Of a stretch of DNA of 64,000 nucleotides, positions 30,169-41,082 are shown piece after piece. The position numbers were made by a program, and so were the translations under genes. The DNA comes from Streptococcus sanguinis. Its GTDB lineage: Bacteria > Bacillota > Bacilli > Lactobacillales > Streptococcaceae. How positions within the stretch are numbered: position 1 is the first letter of the stretch; each line of letters opens with the position of its first letter. The stretch lies in assembly GCF_900475275.1 (NCBI RefSeq), contig NZ_LS483364.1, positions 868,001-932,000 on the forward strand, written 5' to 3'. Under the pieces are notes generated by a model. It was not told the origin of the DNA. It saw only the letters and a program-made list of their open reading frames with translations, and did not search any database.

Positions 30169-30227
30169 ATGCTAAGTATTAGCAAAATGATTTCCAAGAG
30201 CTGAAAGTTGCAAAGGAGTGCAATCTT

Positions 30228-30770
30228 ATGCCTAGACCGAAAACTAAAGAAGATTTGCTGTTAGCTGCTAAGGAAAACTATGAGAAACTACAAACTCTCA
30301 TTTCCAATTTATCTGATCAAGAGTTAAATACGCCCTTTGATTTTTCTCGGGATGAAAAGAAGAAAGAGGCCCATTGGAGGCGAGATAAAAATGTAAGAGA
30401 TGTTTTGATTCACCTCTATGAATGGCATCAGCTCTTGTTAGATTGGGTGCATTCCAATCAAAAGGGTCAAGAGCAGCCCTTTCTTCCTGCGCCCTATAAC
30501 TGGAAGACTTATGGAGAGTTGAATCTGGAATTTTGGAAGAAGCATCAAAAGACTTCTCTAAAAGAGGCAACTGAGATCTTTCATCAGTCCCATCAAGATG
30601 TTTTGCACTTGGCAGACACATTTACAAACGAAGAATTATTTTCAAAAAATGTCTATAAATGGGTCGGAGGGACTGTACTGGGCTCCTATTTTGTAAGTGC
30701 AACTTCCAGCCATTATGACTGGGCCATGAAAAAGTTGAAGGCTCATCAGAAAAATTGTAAAGCAAAATAG
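30228..30770 (+). CDS. ClbS/DfsB family four-helix protein (DUF1706)
   Basis: 180 residues with the family pattern MPRPKTKEDLLLAAKENY at the N-terminus, NVRDVLIHLYEWHQLLLDW in the middle and SHYDWAMKKL near the end. DinB-superfamily fold; conserved His residues (in LYEWHQLL and SSHYDW) could bind metal. ClbS of E. coli is a self-resistance cyclopropane hydrolase for colibactin, but most family members in Gram-positives have no known function. GGAG precedes the ATG. No genotoxin genes are present here, so the role remains open. Confidence 0.85.
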   Translation: MPRPKTKEDLLLAAKENYEKLQTLISNLSDQELNTPFDFSRDEKKKEAHWRRDKNVRDVLIHLYEWHQLLLDWVHSNQKGQEQPFLPAPYNWKTYGELNLEFWKKHQKTSLKEATEIFHQSHQDVLHLADTFTNEELFSKNVYKWVGGTVLGSYFVSATSSHYDWAMKKLKAHQKNCKAK

Positions 30771-30803
30771 TCTGTAGAAGACAAGAATTAGAGAGAAATA
30801 AGA

Positions 30804-31649
30804 ATGAAGAAATACAGCAAAATAATCATGTCCTGCGCCTGCTTGGCTTTAGCTTTTGGGATGGCAGCATGTGCTAGTTCGCAGAAAAATAATCAAACAA
30901 GTCAAACTACATCGACTTATTCAAATCTAAATAGTAAAAAGAGTGTCGAAGAAGTCAAGAGTTTGTTGGCAGCCAACTTGGATAAAGACAGTGTCGAACA
31001 CTTTGTCAATCTAGTCAATGACTACAATGGACTTGTTGGCTCTACTGGATTAAGGGGTGATTTCACTAAGTTTACCAAAACCGAGTATGATGTAGAAAAA
31101 ATCAATCCTCTATGGCAGGCAAAGAAGGGCGATTTTATTGGGACAAATTGTCGGATTAATACCTATACTTTGCTGAAAAATAGCATCGATATCCCTCAAA
31201 TTGAAAAAGATGACGAACTTTTGTTTATCGATAATGACGCGATTGACAAGGGCAAGCTCTTTGATGCAAAAGATAAGGAAGATTTTAATATCCTGTTTTC
31301 AAGAGTCAAGACTGAAGCGACTCAAGATGTAAAAGTCCATGCTAAGAAAATGGAGGAATATTTCAAACAGTTCAAGTTTAGCGAGAAGGCTCGAATGCTC
31401 TCTGTCATAGTTCACGACAATCTTGACGGCGATTCTCTCTTTGTCGGGCATGTCGGCGTCTTGGTTCCAGATAAAGACGGATATTTATTTATCGAAAAGC
31501 TGACATTTGAAGAGCCTTATCAGGCAATCAAATTTGCGACCAAGGAAGATGTCTACAAATACTTGCAGACCAAATATAAAGACTACACAGGAGAAGGACT
31601 GGCCAAACCTTTTATCATGGACAATGAGAAGTGGGTAGAGGGTAAATAA
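30804..31649 (+). CDS. DUF4300 family lipoprotein
   Basis: 281 residues. A lipoprotein signal peptide ends in GMAAC, with Cys23 as lipidation site, followed by a Ser/Thr/Gln-rich linker. The rest (LNSKKSVEEVKSLL, FVNLVNDYNGLVG, GTNCRINTYTLLKN) has the features of the DUF4300 family of streptococcal lipoproteins, whose function is not known. It should be anchored to the outer face of the membrane. Weak ribosome site (GAGAG). Not clearly in an operon with its neighbours. Confidence 0.8.
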   Translation: MKKYSKIIMSCACLALAFGMAACASSQKNNQTSQTTSTYSNLNSKKSVEEVKSLLAANLDKDSVEHFVNLVNDYNGLVGSTGLRGDFTKFTKTEYDVEKINPLWQAKKGDFIGTNCRINTYTLLKNSIDIPQIEKDDELLFIDNDAIDKGKLFDAKDKEDFNILFSRVKTEATQDVKVHAKKMEEYFKQFKFSEKARMLSVIVHDNLDGDSLFVGHVGVLVPDKDGYLFIEKLTFEEPYQAIKFATKEDVYKYLQTKYKDYTGEGLAKPFIMDNEKWVEGK

Positions 31650-31695
31650 TGTGCTTTAGTTAGCATTAAGAAAATAGAACTGGGAGATTAAGCGT

Positions 31696-32007
31696 ATGGA
31701 ATTAAAAGATTTTACAGAAAAGGAACAGGAGCAGATTAATCAAGGGCTCAGCACTGCAGAAATTTCCGATAAGGAAGCTGCCAAAAAGATTCTGGCACTT
31801 GTGCCCAAGGAATGGATTAAGAGGATTCCTTTCTTCGTGAGAGGGCATGCGACGACCAAGACGGTTGAGCGAGTTGCCAAGCAATGTCCTGAACTATACG
31901 CTGTTGCTAAGCAACAAGGCGAACTTCCCGACAAGGAAAGAGAAGAATTGCGCGTGATTATGACAAGCATTTTTGAAGAAAAGATGAATAAGCATAAAAT
32001 CAAATGA
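31696..32007 (+). CDS. Unknown small basic protein
   Basis: 103 residues, soluble, charged, with no membrane segment. The segment IPFFVRGHATTKTVERVAKQCPELYAVAKQQG is the most distinctive part when read in pieces (RGHATTKTVERVAKQ). Family not recognised. GGGAG lies at a proper distance from the ATG, and a terminator follows after 33 nt, so it is probably a real gene. Confidence 0.65.
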   Translation: MELKDFTEKEQEQINQGLSTAEISDKEAAKKILALVPKEWIKRIPFFVRGHATTKTVERVAKQCPELYAVAKQQGELPDKEREELRVIMTSIFEEKMNKHKIK

Positions 32008-32040
32008 ACTCTTACTTTGAAAAAAATGAGAGCCTTAGGA

Positions 32041-32064
32041 AGTCACTGGAAGCAGTGGCTTTTT
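32041..32064 (+). terminator. Terminator before rexB
   Basis: AGTCACTG (32041-32048), loop GAAG, CAGTGGCT (32053-32060) with one G-U pair, then TTTTCGTTTGTTTCTT. Confidence 0.7.
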
Positions 32065-32167
32065 CGTTTGTTTCTTAGCATGATGAGGCTAGTTATTAAA
32101 GCTCTATTTGGACGTTGAGTTCTAATTGGGCCTTGGGACTATTCTCCATGAGAATTATCGGTAAAAA

Positions 32168-32176
32168 TGGTATAAT
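32168..32176 (+). promoter_or_regulatory. Extended -10 promoter of rexB-rexA
   Basis: TGGTATAAT at 32168-32176 matches an extended -10; no good -35 is seen at 17 bp. It lies 33 nt before the rexB ATG, which has AGAGGAAAAGG upstream. Confidence 0.6.
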
Positions 32177-32208
32177 GTTCCTATATTTTCTAGAGGAAAA
32201 GGCAGGCT

Positions 32209-35200
32209 ATGAAATTACTTTATACAGATATTCGCCATTCTTTGACCAAGGTCTTGGTGGCGGAGGCTGAGAGCTTGGTGGCGGACGGTAAGCGAGTCTT
32301 TTATATTGCGCCAAATTCGCTATCTTTTGAGAAGGAGCGGGCGGTTTTGGAGTGCCTGAAGAACAAGGCTTCCTTTGCCATTACGGTGACGCGCTTTGCC
32401 CAGATGGCTCGGTATTTTGTCCTCAATCATGTTCGGCAAGGGCATAGTTTGGACGATATTGGTCTGGGAATGCTGATTTATCGGACCTTGACAGAGCTGG
32501 ATGATGGAGAGCTTAAGGTCTATGGCCGGATTAAGAAGGATGCCCAGTTTATCCAGCAATTGATGGATCTTTATAATGAACTGCAGACTGCCCAGATGTC
32601 CTTTGCGGATCTGGAATTTCTCGAGGAGCCTGAGAAGCGGGAGGATCTGGTCAAGATTTTTACAGCGGTGACTGCTGCTCTGAATAAGGGCGATTTTGAT
32701 TCGTCTTCTCAGATTGCTGCTTTTGCCCAGCATATTCTGGCTGGTGATACGGATGAGGAGTTGGAGAATTTGGCCCTGGTCATTGATGGCTTTACTCGTT
32801 TTTCTGCCGAAGAGGAATACTTAGTCGGTCTTCTGCATCGGAAAGGTGTGGAGATTGTCATTGGGACCTATGCCAGCCAAAAAGCCTATCGAGCAGCCTT
32901 TCGTGAGGGCAATCTCTATCAGGCCAGCGTGGATTTTTTGAGAAAGCTAGCCGAGGACTATCAGGTCAAGCCTGACTATATCTCTCATGCAGAAGCAGAA
33001 GATGCCTTTGGACGGATTTCTAAGATCTTAGAGAGTAGTTATGACTTTTCAGAATCAACGGTTAGTCTTAGTGAGACAGACCGCTCGCAGCTCCAAATTT
33101 GGGCTACTATGAACCAGAAAGAAGAGCTGGAGTATGTGGCTAAGTCCATCCGACAGCGGGTTCATGATGGTGTGCGCTATAAGGATATTCGTCTGCTTTT
33201 GGGAGATGTGGAAGCCTACCAGCTTCAGCTCAAGACCATTTTTGATCAGTATCAGATTCCCTACTATCTGGGGCGGAGCGAGTCGATGGCCCAGCATCCG
33301 CTGGTCCAGTTTGTCGAATCTTTGGAGCGGCTCAAACGCTATAATTTCCAACTGGAAGACCTGCTCAATCTCTTAAAGACGGGGCTCTATGGCGATTTGA
33401 CTCAAGAAGAGCTGGATCATTTTGAGCAATATCTGCGCTTTGCGGACATTAAGGGAGCCGGCAAGCTAGCTAAGGATTTCACGGCCAATAGCCAAGGGAA
33501 ATTTGACCTAGATCATCTCAATCATATTCGCCGCCGGGTCATGGCTCCGCTGCAAGATTTTTTCAAATCCCGCAGTCAGACGGCGTCTGGTCTCCTAGCT
33601 AAGTTTACGGAGTTTGTCCAAGTAGCTCGTTTGTCGGACAATTTGACGGCTCTGTTGCAGGGAGAAAGTCAGCAGGAGCAGGAGCGCCATGAGGAAGTCT
33701 GGAAGGCTTTCAGCCATGTCTTAGAGCAGTTTGCTCAGGTTTTTGCAGATAGCAAGGTCAAACTAGACGATTTTCTAGCCTTAGTCTTGTCAGGTATGCT
33801 TTTGTCCAACTATCGGACAGTGCCAGCGACAGTAGATGTGGTCAAGGTCCAGTCTTATGACCTGATAGAGCCTTTAGCAGCACCTTATGTCTACGCGATT
33901 GGACTGACACAGGAGCGTTTCCCTAAAATCGCACAAAACAAGAGTCTGCTTAGTGATGAAGATCGCGCTCGGCTCAATGACGCAACGGATTCTCATGCAG
34001 AACTGCAGATTGCCAGCTCAGAAAATCTCAAGAAGAATCGCTATACGGCTCTGTCGTTGATGAATTCTGCTACTAAAGAGCTGGTCTTGTCTGCGCCAGC
34101 CTTGGTCAATGAAGTAGAGGATAGTATGTCGACCTATCTGCTGGAATTGACTGCAGCTCCGCTTTCCTTGCCCATCATTGTCAAAAAGCCTCAGGCTTCC
34201 AGTGACGATATTGGCAGCTACCGAGCTCTACTTTCTCAAATCATCGAGCTCCACCAAGAGGAGATTGACCGAGAGTGGACAGTAGAGGAACAGACTTTTT
34301 GGGCAGTAGCTGTGCGGGTTCTCCGCAAGAAGTTAGCAGCAGAAGGTATCAGCATTCCGCAAATCAGCAAGGAACTGAAAACGGAGTCTCTGCAGCCGGA
34401 AACTCTGCAAGCCCTCTACCCTCAGGAGCAGCCTATCCGACTTTCAGCGTCTGCTTTAAACGAATACTTCAAAAATCAATATGGCTATTTCATCAAATAT
34501 ATTCTGGGATTACAGGAAGAGTGGACTATTCATCCTGATGCTCGCAGTCATGGGATTTTCCTCCATCGGATCTTTGAAAAGGTCCTGCAGGATGATTCGT
34601 CAGCTGATTTTGACCGGCGTTTAGCGCAGGCTATGGAAGAGACCAGCCGAGAGGCCGAGTTTGAGAGTGTCTACAGTGAGTCAGGACAGACCCGTTTTGC
34701 GCGCCAGCTCTTGCTAGATACAGCGCGGGCGACCGGTCGTGTGCTGGCTCATCCCACCGGGATTGAGACCATTGGTGAGGAGACTGGCTTTGGCTCAGCT
34801 TCTAAGCCTTTCCTGACTTTGGAAAATGGCAGAGCAGTGATCGTGAGCGGTAAGGTGGACCGGATTGACCGTCTGACTAAGACAGAGAGTCTGGGAGTGG
34901 TGGACTATAAGTCTGGCGATATTAAGTTCAGCTTTGATAAGTTCTTTAATGGACTGAATTCTCAGCTGCCGACCTATCTGGCAGCGATTGAGGAGTTAGC
35001 AGACTATAAAGAGGATAAGGGAACTTTTGGCGCCATGTATTTGCAGATGACCGATCCGATTGTGGCGCTTAAAGATACCAAGACCTTGGCTGATGCAGTC
35101 AATCAGTCTATGAAGCCACTGCAGTACAAGGGACTTTTTGTGGCTGATGCTGTCAAGGAGCTTGGTCCGCTCTATGAGAAAAATAAGACCAACTTGCTGA

Positions 35201-35490
35201 GCCAGGAAGACTTGGACTTGCTGCTGGCCTATAATGCTTATCTCTACAAAAAAGCTGCAGAAGGCATTCTATCAGGCCATTTTGCAGTCAATCCTTATAC
35301 AGAGAATGGGCGCAGCATTGCACCTTATGTGGAGCAGTTTAAGGCCATTACTGGCTTTGAAGCCAATCTCCATTTGGGACAGGCTCGGCAGCTAGAAAAG
35401 TTGGATACAAGCAAGTTTGATAGGCGGCCAACTGGTGAGAAGTTGCGCCAGGCCTGGCTAGAAAAGATGAGGGAGGAGCTGGAAAAATGA
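32209..35490 (+). CDS. rexB: RexAB exonuclease/helicase, subunit RexB (AddB)
   Basis: 1093 residues. Partner of RexA in the double-strand-break resection complex that feeds RecA, the streptococcal counterpart of RecBCD/AddAB. The C-terminal nuclease motif is present ([11 protein letters not shown], then VVDYKSG with the catalytic Asp and Lys). The N-terminus has no glycine-rich Walker A loop where AddB proteins have one, and the only visible cysteine is in LECLKNK, so the four-Cys iron-sulfur staple of AddB is missing. Both traits fit the RexB subgroup. It overlaps rexA by 4 bp (ATGA). Confidence 0.95.
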   Translation: MKLLYTDIRHSLTKVLVAEAESLVADGKRVFYIAPNSLSFEKERAVLECLKNKASFAITVTRFAQMARYFVLNHVRQGHSLDDIGLGMLIYRTLTELDDGELKVYGRIKKDAQFIQQLMDLYNELQTAQMSFADLEFLEEPEKREDLVKIFTAVTAALNKGDFDSSSQIAAFAQHILAGDTDEELENLALVIDGFTRFSAEEEYLVGLLHRKGVEIVIGTYASQKAYRAAFREGNLYQASVDFLRKLAEDYQVKPDYISHAEAEDAFGRISKILESSYDFSESTVSLSETDRSQLQIWATMNQKEELEYVAKSIRQRVHDGVRYKDIRLLLGDVEAYQLQLKTIFDQYQIPYYLGRSESMAQHPLVQFVESLERLKRYNFQLEDLLNLLKTGLYGDLTQEELDHFEQYLRFADIKGAGKLAKDFTANSQGKFDLDHLNHIRRRVMAPLQDFFKSRSQTASGLLAKFTEFVQVARLSDNLTALLQGESQQEQERHEEVWKAFSHVLEQFAQVFADSKVKLDDFLALVLSGMLLSNYRTVPATVDVVKVQSYDLIEPLAAPYVYAIGLTQERFPKIAQNKSLLSDEDRARLNDATDSHAELQIASSENLKKNRYTALSLMNSATKELVLSAPALVNEVEDSMSTYLLELTAAPLSLPIIVKKPQASSDDIGSYRALLSQIIELHQEEIDREWTVEEQTFWAVAVRVLRKKLAAEGISIPQISKELKTESLQPETLQALYPQEQPIRLSASALNEYFKNQYGYFIKYILGLQEEWTIHPDARSHGIFLHRIFEKVLQDDSSADFDRRLAQAMEETSREAEFESVYSESGQTRFARQLLLDTARATGRVLAHPTGIETIGEETGFGSASKPFLTLENGRAVIVSGKVDRIDRLTKTESLGVVDYKSGDIKFSFDKFFNGLNSQLPTYLAAIEELADYKEDKGTFGAMYLQMTDPIVALKDTKTLADAVNQSMKPLQYKGLFVADAVKELGPLYEKNKTNLLSQEDLDLLLAYNAYLYKKAAEGILSGHFAVNPYTENGRSIAPYVEQFKAITGFEANLHLGQARQLEKLDTSKFDRRPTGEKLRQAWLEKMREELEK

Positions 35491-38400
35491 AGAGAATTCC
35501 TTTTTTAACTGCAGAAGAAATTGCTCTTAAGCAAGCCCAAGAAGCTGCTTCGGACAAGCCACAGAAAAAGACGGCAGAGCAGATTGAGGCCATCTACTCC
35601 TCTGGCCAGAATATTCTGGTCTCCGCATCGGCCGGATCAGGTAAGACCTTTGTCATGGTCCAGCGGATTATCGACCAGATTCTTAGAGGTGTTGCTGTCA
35701 GTCAGCTCTTTATCTCAACCTTTACCGTCAAGGCGGCAGGCGAGCTAAAAGAGAGGTTGGAGAAGGAACTGGGGCAGGCCTTGAAAGAGGCTGAGAGTCC
35801 TGAACTCAAGCAACACCTAGCCCAGCAATTAGCTGACCTGCCAAATGCCGATATTGGTACTATGGACGCCTTTACCCAGAAAGTGCTTAGTCGCTATGGT
35901 TACCTGCTTGGTTTGGCGCCGAATTTTCGGATTCTCCAGTCTGCCAGTGAGCAGCTGATTCTGCAAAATGAAGTTTTCAGTCAAGTGTTTGATCGTTACT
36001 ATGACAGCGAGCGTCAGGCTTTGTTTAGCCGTTTGGTAAAGAACTTTACTGGTAAGCGCAAGGATTTATCAGGTTTCCGAGAGCAAGTTTATCGGATTTA
36101 CAGCTTTCTGCAGTCAACTAGCAGTCCTCAGCGCTGGCTGGAAGAAACCTTCCTCTATGGCTATGAGCACAGCGACTTTGCAGCAGAAAGAGAGCGGGTA
36201 TTTGACCAAATCAAATCAGCCCTTTGGGAGCTGGAAGCTTTCTTTTCTGCCCATCTGGAGCATGAAGGAAGAGAATTTGTGGGCGCCAAGTATCAGGAAA
36301 ATGTCCAAGATGCTCTGACCATCTTAGCAGTCCTGAATGAACTGTCACCGATAGAAGAAACAGGTCAGATTCTCAAACAAATCGTGGCACTTTCCCAACT
36401 TTCCAATGGCCAGGCCTTTACAGCTCGGGTTGGCAAGAATGCAGACGAGCTCAAAAAAGAAATGGCCAAGGACTACAATGAAGCTAGGAAGCCTATGATT
36501 GAGCGGTTGCGAAGCTTTGACCAGCAGCTTTATCAACTGGACTTTATCGAGCTGCATCAGGAGGAGTGTTTGCCTCTGGTTGAGCTTCTGCGGGATTTTG
36601 TGGCGGACTTTGCACAGGCTTACTTGGAGCGGAAGAAAGCAGAAAATGCCTTTGAATTTGGTGACATCAGCCATTTTGCTATTGAGATTTTAGAGACATT
36701 CCCAGAGGTGCGTCACTTTTATCAGGAACGCTACCACGAGGTCATGGTGGATGAGTATCAGGATACCAACCACACGCAGGAGCGCATGCTGGACTTGCTT
36801 GCCAGAGAGCAAAATCGCTTTATGGTGGGTGATATCAAGCAGTCTATCTACCGCTTCCGTCAAGCGGATCCGCAGATTTTCAGTGATAAGTTTAAAGCCT
36901 ATCAAGAGGATAGCAGTCAGGGCAAGCTAATCGTCCTTAAGGAAAATTTCCGTAGTCATCTTGAGGTACTGGAAGCGACCAATGATGTTTTTAAACGCCT
37001 GATGGATGAAGAAGTTGGGGAAATTGACTACAATGAAACCCACTATTTGGTGGCGGGAAATCCAGCCAAACGCGAGCCTAATCCAGTTAATCGCGCTTCT
37101 TTCTTAATCTATGAAGGCTCCAAGGAGAGTCCGGAAGAGGAGGCTGATGAAGGCTTGTCACAGGCAGTATCAGCTGGGGAAGTGGACCTAGTCATCAAGG
37201 AAATCATCCGCCTGCACAATGAAGAAGGAGTGGCTTTTAAAGATATTACGCTGCTGACGGCATCCAGAACCCGCAATGATTTGATTTTAGCTGCCTTTGA
37301 GCAGCACCAGATTCCGCTGGTACCAGATGATGGCGCAGCAAACTATCTGCAGTCAGTAGAGGTATTGGTCATGCTAGACACCCTGCGGACCATCAATAAT
37401 CCACTGAATGACTATGCCCTGACCGCCCTTCTCAAGTCTCCCATGTTTGACTTTGGTGAGGACGAGCTGGCTCGGCTGTCCCTGCAGGCCAGTCAAGAGC
37501 GTTCTCAGGAAAATCTTTATGAAAAGCTGGTTAATGCCCTTGAAGGTAGAGGTTTGAATCCTGCTTTAGTCACCCAGGAACTGCAGAAAAAGCTGCAGCA
37601 TTTCCATGAGACCCTACAAAGCTGGCGGACCTATTCCAAGACGCATTCGCTGTATGATTTGATTTGGAAGATTTACCAGGACCGTTTCTACTATGACATG
37701 GTGGGGACTCTGGTCAATGGTGCCCAGAGACAGGCCAATCTCTATGCTCTCTCTTTGCGGGCTAATGAGTATGAAAAATCTAGCTTTAAGGGTCTCTCTC
37801 GCTTTATCGGGATGATAGACCGTATCTTGGAAAATCAGCACGATCTAGCTAGTGTGCCAGTGGCGGCACCTAAGGATGCCGTTCGTCTCATGACCATTCA
37901 TAAGAGTAAAGGGCTGGAGTTCAAGTATGTCTTCCTGCTCAATATGGACAAGGCCTTCAACCGTCAGGATAGCAGCTCTGCTATTATCCTTAGCCGGACC
38001 AAAGGAGTTGGCATCAAGTATGTAGCGGATGTATCGGTGTCTGTGGAAGATCCTTATGCGCCAAATCAGCTGCGCATTTCCATGGATACGCTGCCTTATC
38101 AGCAGAATCTAGCAGAGCTGCAGTTGGCTAGTCTGTCTGAGCAGATGCGCTTGCTTTATGTGGCCATGACGCGAGCTGAAACCAAGCTCTATCTGGTCGG
38201 CAAGGGCAGTCAAGAGGCCTTGGATAAGCGTCAGTGGGGCAAGAGCCAACAAGGGCGTTTGTCTGCCAGTCTGCGCAGCCAGCTCAACAATTTCCAAGAC
38301 TGGCTCTATGCCATTCAGGCTGTTTTTTCTGATGAGAATCTTGCCTACGAGACTCGTTTTGTCACTGATGAGGAGCTAACTGCTGAAGAGATAGGGCAGG

Positions 38401-39161
38401 TTAATGAGCCTGTGCTCTTTCCATTGGATGATTTGGCAGATAATCGTCAGTCGGATGATATCCGTCGGGCTCTGGATATTTTAGAAAGTGTGGACCGGCT
38501 GAACAGCCAGTACCGTTCTGCCATTGAGCTGCCTAGTGTGCGAACTCCAAGCCAGATTAAGAAGTTTTATGAGCCGATCATGGATACGGATGGCCTGGAT
38601 ATCATGGATGAGCGAGCAGCTTTTCGGCCTCAGCCTAACTTTGACTTGCCTGATTTTGGCAAGAAAGCCAAAGTGACTGGGGCGCAAGTCGGCAGTGCCG
38701 TTCATGAACTCATGCAGCGGATTCCTTTGGATGGCCGTCCCAGCATGGCTGTACTTCGTTCTGCCTTGGCTCAGGTTCAGGCCGATGAAGCGGTCAAAAA
38801 GCAGATTCAGCTGCCTAAGATTGCATCTTTCTTCGAGACGGATTTGGGGCGACTCTTGATTGAGAACAGTGACAGAGTTCGTCGAGAAGCACCGTTTGCC
38901 ATGCTCAAGAGGGATGACGCTAGCGGTCAGGAATTTGTTTTGCGGGGTATTTTGGATGGTTACCTGCTTTTTGAGGACCGAATCATTCTCTTTGACTACA
39001 AGACGGATAAATACAAGGATTCGTCTGAGTTGATTGCTCGCTACCGTGGCCAGCTAGACTTATATGCTCAAGCTCTCAGCCGTTCTTATGGCATTTCGCA
39101 GATTGAAAAATATTTGATTCTGCTAGGCGGTGAGCAGCTGCAAGTAGTTCAGGTGGACTGA
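35487..39161 (+). CDS. rexA: RexAB helicase/nuclease, subunit RexA (AddA)
   Basis: 1224 residues. UvrD-type helicase with Walker [10 protein letters not shown] (about 46-54), motif [10 protein letters not shown], motif [25 protein letters not shown], and the late [10 protein letters not shown], followed by a C-terminal RecB-type nuclease ([16 protein letters not shown]). Unwinds and degrades DNA ends until a Chi-like sequence is met. Translation is coupled to rexB by the ATGA overlap. A short gene follows after 33 nt. Confidence 0.97.
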   Translation: MKRIPFLTAEEIALKQAQEAASDKPQKKTAEQIEAIYSSGQNILVSASAGSGKTFVMVQRIIDQILRGVAVSQLFISTFTVKAAGELKERLEKELGQALKEAESPELKQHLAQQLADLPNADIGTMDAFTQKVLSRYGYLLGLAPNFRILQSASEQLILQNEVFSQVFDRYYDSERQALFSRLVKNFTGKRKDLSGFREQVYRIYSFLQSTSSPQRWLEETFLYGYEHSDFAAERERVFDQIKSALWELEAFFSAHLEHEGREFVGAKYQENVQDALTILAVLNELSPIEETGQILKQIVALSQLSNGQAFTARVGKNADELKKEMAKDYNEARKPMIERLRSFDQQLYQLDFIELHQEECLPLVELLRDFVADFAQAYLERKKAENAFEFGDISHFAIEILETFPEVRHFYQERYHEVMVDEYQDTNHTQERMLDLLAREQNRFMVGDIKQSIYRFRQADPQIFSDKFKAYQEDSSQGKLIVLKENFRSHLEVLEATNDVFKRLMDEEVGEIDYNETHYLVAGNPAKREPNPVNRASFLIYEGSKESPEEEADEGLSQAVSAGEVDLVIKEIIRLHNEEGVAFKDITLLTASRTRNDLILAAFEQHQIPLVPDDGAANYLQSVEVLVMLDTLRTINNPLNDYALTALLKSPMFDFGEDELARLSLQASQERSQENLYEKLVNALEGRGLNPALVTQELQKKLQHFHETLQSWRTYSKTHSLYDLIWKIYQDRFYYDMVGTLVNGAQRQANLYALSLRANEYEKSSFKGLSRFIGMIDRILENQHDLASVPVAAPKDAVRLMTIHKSKGLEFKYVFLLNMDKAFNRQDSSSAIILSRTKGVGIKYVADVSVSVEDPYAPNQLRISMDTLPYQQNLAELQLASLSEQMRLLYVAMTRAETKLYLVGKGSQEALDKRQWGKSQQGRLSASLRSQLNNFQDWLYAIQAVFSDENLAYETRFVTDEELTAEEIGQVNEPVLFPLDDLADNRQSDDIRRALDILESVDRLNSQYRSAIELPSVRTPSQIKKFYEPIMDTDGLDIMDERAAFRPQPNFDLPDFGKKAKVTGAQVGSAVHELMQRIPLDGRPSMAVLRSALAQVQADEAVKKQIQLPKIASFFETDLGRLLIENSDRVRREAPFAMLKRDDASGQEFVLRGILDGYLLFEDRIILFDYKTDKYKDSSELIARYRGQLDLYAQALSRSYGISQIEKYLILLGGEQLQVVQVD

Positions 39162-39194
39162 TTAGTTTGTCGTGTCTGGAAAGGAAGGAAGCGG

Positions 39195-39500
39195 ATGGAG
39201 CAGTTAGAACGCATTCAAAAAATGGAAAAGCACCTGAATAAATATTCTCAGGTATTGGCAAGAGCTCAGGAAGCTTTAGCTGAGCTGGATCGCTGCCAGT
39301 CAGATTATATCCAGCTGAGGGACTACTATACCGGTCAGGAATTTTTTGATGATTTAGAATTCTCGAATGGACCGGATTTCCCTGAAAATATGGCTTGCGG
39401 CGTTTTAAGCGAAGATGCTGTCTATGACCTGATGGGGGAGCATTTTGAAACAGCGATTAATCTGTTGGACTTGTCTAGTGCTATGCTGAAAGAACGTTAA
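39195..39500 (+). CDS. DUF4298 family protein
   Basis: 101 residues, helical, starting with MEQLERIQKMEKHLNKYS and containing CQSDYIQLRDYYTG and FPENMACGVLSEDAVYDLM, the pattern of the DUF4298 family. Function unknown. AAGGAAGGAAG precedes the ATG. It probably shares the rexBA transcript. Confidence 0.8.
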   Translation: MEQLERIQKMEKHLNKYSQVLARAQEALAELDRCQSDYIQLRDYYTGQEFFDDLEFSNGPDFPENMACGVLSEDAVYDLMGEHFETAINLLDLSSAMLKER

Positions 39501-39545
39501 TTTATTTAGAAAGAAAAAAATAATTAATTTTTTTCAATTTTCCTC

Positions 39546-39574
39546 TTGCTTTTTAATAAAAATTCATGTAGAAT
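39546..39574 (+). promoter_or_regulatory. Promoter of the histidine operon
   Basis: TTGCTT (39546-39551), a 17-bp spacer, TAGAAT (39569-39574). The T-box leader begins just downstream. Confidence 0.7.
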
Positions 39575-39594
39575 ATTCAACAATAAATTGAAAG

Positions 39595-39845
39595 CGATGA
39601 GAGAAAAAGTCTAAGACAAGAAACAGAGAATGCCTAATGGTGAGACGGCATGCAATCCTTAGACGACACATTCTTGAGTGCGGATGCGAAATCAGTCAGC
39701 AGTCTGAGACTAGTGTCCGACGGCTGATTGCCGTTATCAATCTGGAGTCCCGTACTCCCAGAGGGTCCTCAGGCGACTGAGGGCTGAATAAAGGTGGAAC
39801 CGCGTGTCAACGTCCTTGCAAAGTTTTTTTGCGAGGGCTTTTTAT
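39595..39845 (+). ncRNA. T-box leader (probably tRNA-His responsive) of the his operon
   Basis: The T-box sequence AAAGGTGGAACCGCG lies at 39790-39804. Upstream is a stem I-like region: GTCTAAG (39609-39615) pairs with CTTAGAC (39658-39664), enclosing a GCC...GGC hairpin. A CAC codon followed by A at 39667-39669 is a candidate histidine specifier. Further stems (ACGGC/GCCGT, CCTCAG/CTGAGG) follow. The terminator is GTCCTTGCAAA (39812-39822) with TTTGCGAGGGC (39828-39838) and a T-run. Uncharged tRNA should switch it to antitermination. This leader explains most of the 468-bp gene-free stretch 39501-39968. The specifier is inferred mainly from the genes downstream. Confidence 0.92.
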
Positions 39846-39968
39846 TATATTTAAACTAGAAGATTTCCCTATTTTCCTTTAGCAAAGTGGTAAATTTCGT
39901 CTTCAATTTTTTAGAAGCCCAAAAATAAGTGTCAGATAATGGCTAGTGTGTGAAAGAGAGGTGGCAAG

Positions 39969-41027
39969 ATGGTTAAGCTAAAAGGTCTCAGGCAGATCAA
40001 TCCCTATGTAGCAGGGCAGCAGCCCAATGAGCCAGACATGATTAAGCTCAATACCAATGAAAATGCTTATGGACCAAGTCCTAAAGTGGCAGATGCTCTA
40101 CAGAACTTTGAGGCCCAAGAGTTGCGCAAATATTCCAGTTTGGATCAGGCGGAGCTCTGTCAAGCTTTGGCGGCAAACCTGGGTGTATCGCCCGACCAGC
40201 TCATTATTGGTAACGGGAGTGACGACATCTTGTCCATGGCTTTCCTGGCTTTCTTTAACAGCGGCGAGTCGGTCTTATTTCCGGACTTGACCTATGGTTT
40301 TTACAAGGTTTGGGCGGACCTTTACCATGTGCCTTTTCGAGAAATCCCTTTGACAGATGATTTTGAGGTCCATCCGTCAGATTATTTTGGAGATAATGGC
40401 GGCATTATCCTAGCCAATCCCAATGCTCCGACGGGGATCTATCTGCCGCTGGATCAGTTGGAGGAAATTCTGGCGTCCAATCAGGATGTGGTAGTGGTGG
40501 TTGATGAGGCCTACATTCACTTCGGCGGTCAATCTGCCCTGCCTCTTCTAGAAACCTATCCCAACCTCTTTATCACGCGGACCTTTTCCAAGGATGCGGC
40601 CTTGGCTGGTCTGCGGGTGGGCTACGGCATCGGTCATTCAGACTTAATAGCTGTCATGAAAGCTGTTAAGGACTCCGTCAATCCTTACTCAGTGGATCTG
40701 TTAGCAGAGCGCTTAGCCCTTGCGGTAGTGGAAGATTGGGATTATTATTTGGAGACCGGTAGAGCCATTCAAGAGACCCGAGATTGGTTTGCTGGAGAAT
40801 TGGCTGCGCTGGATTTCCAAGTCCTGCCTAGTCAGACCAACTTTGTCCTAGCGCAGCCTACTAGAATCTCTGCAGCAGAGCTTTTCCAGAAGTTAGAGGA
40901 GCGTCGGATTTATGTGCGGTATTTTCCAAAGGCAGAACGAATCAAAGACTTCCTGCGCATCTCTATCGGACGGCGAGAAGAGATGGAAGCAGTCCTGGCA
41001 GCTATCAAGGGAATTTGCAGCTGCTGA
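39969..41027 (+). CDS. hisC: Histidinol-phosphate aminotransferase
   Basis: 352 residues, class II PLP-dependent aminotransferase. [13 protein letters not shown] near the N-terminus, NPNAPTG, DEAYIHF and the PLP-lysine segment [16 protein letters not shown] are all visible. Converts imidazole-acetol phosphate to histidinol phosphate. First gene after the T-box; AGAGGTGG lies before the ATG. Confidence 0.96.
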   Translation: MVKLKGLRQINPYVAGQQPNEPDMIKLNTNENAYGPSPKVADALQNFEAQELRKYSSLDQAELCQALAANLGVSPDQLIIGNGSDDILSMAFLAFFNSGESVLFPDLTYGFYKVWADLYHVPFREIPLTDDFEVHPSDYFGDNGGIILANPNAPTGIYLPLDQLEEILASNQDVVVVVDEAYIHFGGQSALPLLETYPNLFITRTFSKDAALAGLRVGYGIGHSDLIAVMKAVKDSVNPYSVDLLAERLALAVVEDWDYYLETGRAIQETRDWFAGELAALDFQVLPSQTNFVLAQPTRISAAELFQKLEERRIYVRYFPKAERIKDFLRISIGRREEMEAVLAAIKGICSC

Positions 41028-41082
41028 GAGTTTGACTCAAAGCCAGCCAGTGTAAGAATAGAGTAAGAAAGGAAAGCAGCCT

